Shown in pieces: positions 62,260 through 64,000 of a stretch of DNA of 64,000 nt. Below the pieces are notes generated by a model. It was not told the DNA's origin and did no database searches. It saw only the letters and a program-made list of their open reading frames with translations. The first letter of the stretch is position 1, and every line of letters starts with the position of its first letter. The position numbers and the translations under genes were made by a program. Source of the stretch: an uncultured Mucilaginibacter sp. (GTDB taxonomy: Bacteria; Bacteroidota; Bacteroidia; Sphingobacteriales; Sphingobacteriaceae); the NCBI RefSeq assembly GCF_903893715.1, contig NZ_CAITNG010000107.1, positions 1 to 64,000 of the forward strand, written 5' to 3'.

Positions 62260-64000
62260 TTAGTTGAAGATATAACGTAAACCCAATTGTGCTTGCCAGC
62301 GTGAGAATTGGCTGGTATCGTATTGGTAAGAATTATTGATAGTAGTTTGGTTTGCAGTATTTAAGTAAGGTACTGTAAACTCTTGTTTGCCTGTTACAGG
62401 GTCGATAACACCGGTATATTTCAATAAAGAAACGTTACCTGTACCGCCGGTAATAGCAGACACCTGCGCTAAGCCCCAATATTTATTTAAGAAGTTACCC
62501 AGGTTGATGATATCAAATGTAACACGGATGGTGTTTTTGTATTTACCCGATTTTACATAGAAATCTTGAGTTAAGTTCAGGTTGTACATTTGGTACAATG
62601 GTAAAGTAGCACCGTTTCTTTCGGCATACTGACCTCTGTGTTTGCTCAAATAAGGATCCTGGTTGATAAAGTTGTTCAACTGGTTCCACTCTTGAGTAGC
62701 AGTACGAGGATCGGTACCACCAGCGGCAACAATTTCCAGATCGTTTTGAGCGGCAGGAATATACATCAGGTCATTACTTGTTTGACCGTCGCCATTAACG
62801 TCGCCATTGTAAACGTAAGATATTGTACCGTTGTTAGCGCTCTCCATGGTTAAGCCTATTGAAGATGCAAAGTTTTTAGCATACTCTTTTTTGTAGGCTA
62901 CAGTAGCGATAACGCGGTTTGGTTGATAATAAGAGCTATTCGACAAATTATCAGCATTCGGGTTACCAGCCACAGGGCGGCCACTCCAGATACTGCTGGC
63001 TGTTGAACCACCGTCGTTAACATCTTTAGATGCATTGTAGGTATAAGCTATCGAAGCCTGGAAACCATTCAGGAAGCTACGTTGTAATTGACCGGTAACG
63101 AAGTAAGAATAACCTTGGTTGGTATTGGTCATGTAATACAAACCTGTAATGGTTGGGTTAGCTGCGGTTGCACCACTTTGAGGGGTAATGTTTGAGCTGT
63201 TGTAGTGCAATTGATAATCCGGACCCGGTAAGGTTGTTGTAGCATCAGACAATACCAGGTTTTGGTGATAGATCGCGTTGATATCTTTTGTATAAGCAGC
63301 TTCAATTGTACCTATGAAACCTAAAGGTAATTTTTGATCGATCGCGATGTTAGTCCTCCAGATTTTTGGCAATTTCAGGTTCGGGTCGGTAATATCCAAC
63401 TCGTATGAAGTGTTAGCCGCACCGGCACCGGTGTGATAAGCATCGGGATTAGGATTGAAGGTTAAGCGTGAATCTTGACCAGCATTGGTAGTACCGGCAC
63501 GGTTAATGATTTGTGAACCGAACAATACACCATTATTTGATGCCTGGTTTGATATCCAAACAAATGGAGTTTGACCGGCAAACAGACCAGTACCACCACG
63601 TACCTGAGTTTTTTGATTGCCAAACACATCCCAGTTAAAGCCAAAGCGAGGAGACACCTCAACGCGTGAAGCAGGCAATACAGATGGATCAACGTGGATG
63701 CCTTGTTGGAAAGTTAAAGGTGGCACGTTAGGATTTGCCTGCAAAGCAGTAGGGAAGCTTTCGTAATCGGCCCTCACACCATAAGTTATTTTCAAGTTGT
63801 CGTTAGCTTGCCATTTATCTTCGGCATATAAACTGAATACCTGACCCTTGATGTGTGCGTAAGGGAAAGAACCGTCAGGCAATGCAGAGTAACGGTAAGA
63901 AAAACGTGCAGCAGGCAAGTTGTTCTCGAAATCGCTAAACGAGTTGTATGAATAAACACCATCATATTGTGTAGCGAAACCGTTGGTATAGCTTTGGATC
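62260..64000 (-). CDS. TonB-dependent receptor, Oar-like, 5' end beyond window
   Basis: The visible part covers about 580 C-terminal residues; the frame stays open to the window edge. It is outer-membrane beta-barrel sequence with alternating strands, including YAEDKWQANDNLKITYGVRADYE, SPRFGFNWDVFGNQKTQVRGGTGLF and DFYVKSGKYKNTIRVTFDIINLGNFLNKYWG. It ends in an aromatic-rich strand, LGLRYIFN, as expected for BAM insertion. The sequence resembles the large OmpA/Oar-related receptors of this phylum, which carry an N-terminal carboxypeptidase-like domain (not visible here). The substrate is unknown. No SusD gene lies downstream, so it is not a classical glycan-uptake pair on this side. Confidence 0.88.
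   Translation of the reverse strand, partial: IQSYTNGFATQYDGVYSYNSFSDFENNLPAARFSYRYSALPDGSFPYAHIKGQVFSLYAEDKWQANDNLKITYGVRADYESFPTALQANPNVPPLTFQQGIHVDPSVLPASRVEVSPRFGFNWDVFGNQKTQVRGGTGLFAGQTPFVWISNQASNNGVLFGSQIINRAGTTNAGQDSRLTFNPNPDAYHTGAGAANTSYELDITDPNLKLPKIWRTNIAIDQKLPLGFIGTIEAAYTKDINAIYHQNLVLSDATTTLPGPDYQLHYNSSNITPQSGATAANPTITGLYYMTNTNQGYSYFVTGQLQRSFLNGFQASIAYTYNASKDVNDGGSTASSIWSGRPVAGNPNADNLSNSSYYQPNRVIATVAYKKEYAKNFASSIGLTMESANNGTISYVYNGDVNGDGQTSNDLMYIPAAQNDLEIVAAGGTDPRTATQEWNQLNNFINQDPYLSKHRGQYAERNGATLPLYQMYNLNLTQDFYVKSGKYKNTIRVTFDIINLGNFLNKYWGLAQVSAITGGTGNVSLLKYTGVIDPVTGKQEFTVPYLNTANQTTINNSYQYDTSQFSRWQAQLGLRYIFN

Overview
The window is an ordinary stretch of chromosome from a member of the Bacteroidota, most likely Sphingobacteriaceae (Mucilaginibacter/Pedobacter-like; the genus is an inference from memory). 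The evidence is a type IX secretion sorting-domain protein, an Oar-like TonB-dependent receptor, a bS21 gene with an extended Shine-Dalgarno sequence while most other genes lack one, ORF6N, UPF0175/DUF3368 and IS1096-passenger-type genes, and repeated TTTG-N18-21-TAnnTTTG promoters. No prophage, CRISPR array or complete insertion sequence is present. The start of an IS3-type transposase runs off the left edge.

Layout. 1-9.9 kb: Nfu Fe-S scaffold and purB, an ORF6N gene with matching palindromes, and a TetR-TolC-adaptor-RND efflux operon. 10.3-12.3 kb: an acyl-CoA dehydrogenase with a toxin-antitoxin pair inserted at its 3' end. 12.4-27.7 kb: the conserved translation/transcription block rpsU, xerC-like, hpf, tRNA-Thr/Tyr/Gly/Thr, tuf, tRNA-Trp, secE, nusG, rplKAJL, rpoBC. 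The tRNA-tuf part has the same order as the E. coli thrU-tyrU-glyT-thrT-tufB locus. 27.7-34.4 kb: DUF3467, dapD, a glycosyltransferase, then a tRNA-maturation run (tsaC-type, CCA-adding enzyme, IS1096-passenger-like, miaA) and the heptose adenylyltransferase rfaE2. 34.5-45.8 kb: rfbD, guanine deaminase, OmpH-like lipoprotein, gyrB, padR with a membrane partner, retropepsin-like protease, mdh, dnaE. 45.8-50.3 kb: a looser accessory stretch with repeats, a VapBC-like pair, trxA, a DUF58 protein and a candidate small membrane protein. 50.3-64 kb: class III aminotransferase, an ECF sigma/anti-sigma/Spy-like operon, EamA, a Bcp-M23-FAH overlapping operon, a T9SS cargo protein, SemiSWEET, an APC permease, PAP2, DUF1634-TauE and a truncated TonB-dependent receptor.

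The most unusual signals are regulatory and structural. (1) The ORF6N gene carries the same 15-bp palindrome core upstream and inside its coding region. (2) A displaced copy of the acyl-CoA dehydrogenase C-terminus lies just beyond the toxin-antitoxin pair. (3) A predicted anti-sigma factor has its cytoplasmic VPxxYFxxL motif expanded into a 30-residue tandem array. (4) Many intergenic spacers, often about 84-88 bp, are long imperfect hairpins built from short words that differ from locus to locus. (5) An 18-bp palindrome occurs four times, once as part of a terminator. (6) PadR and toxin-antitoxin genes have promoter boxes so close to the start codon that leaderless mRNAs are predicted.
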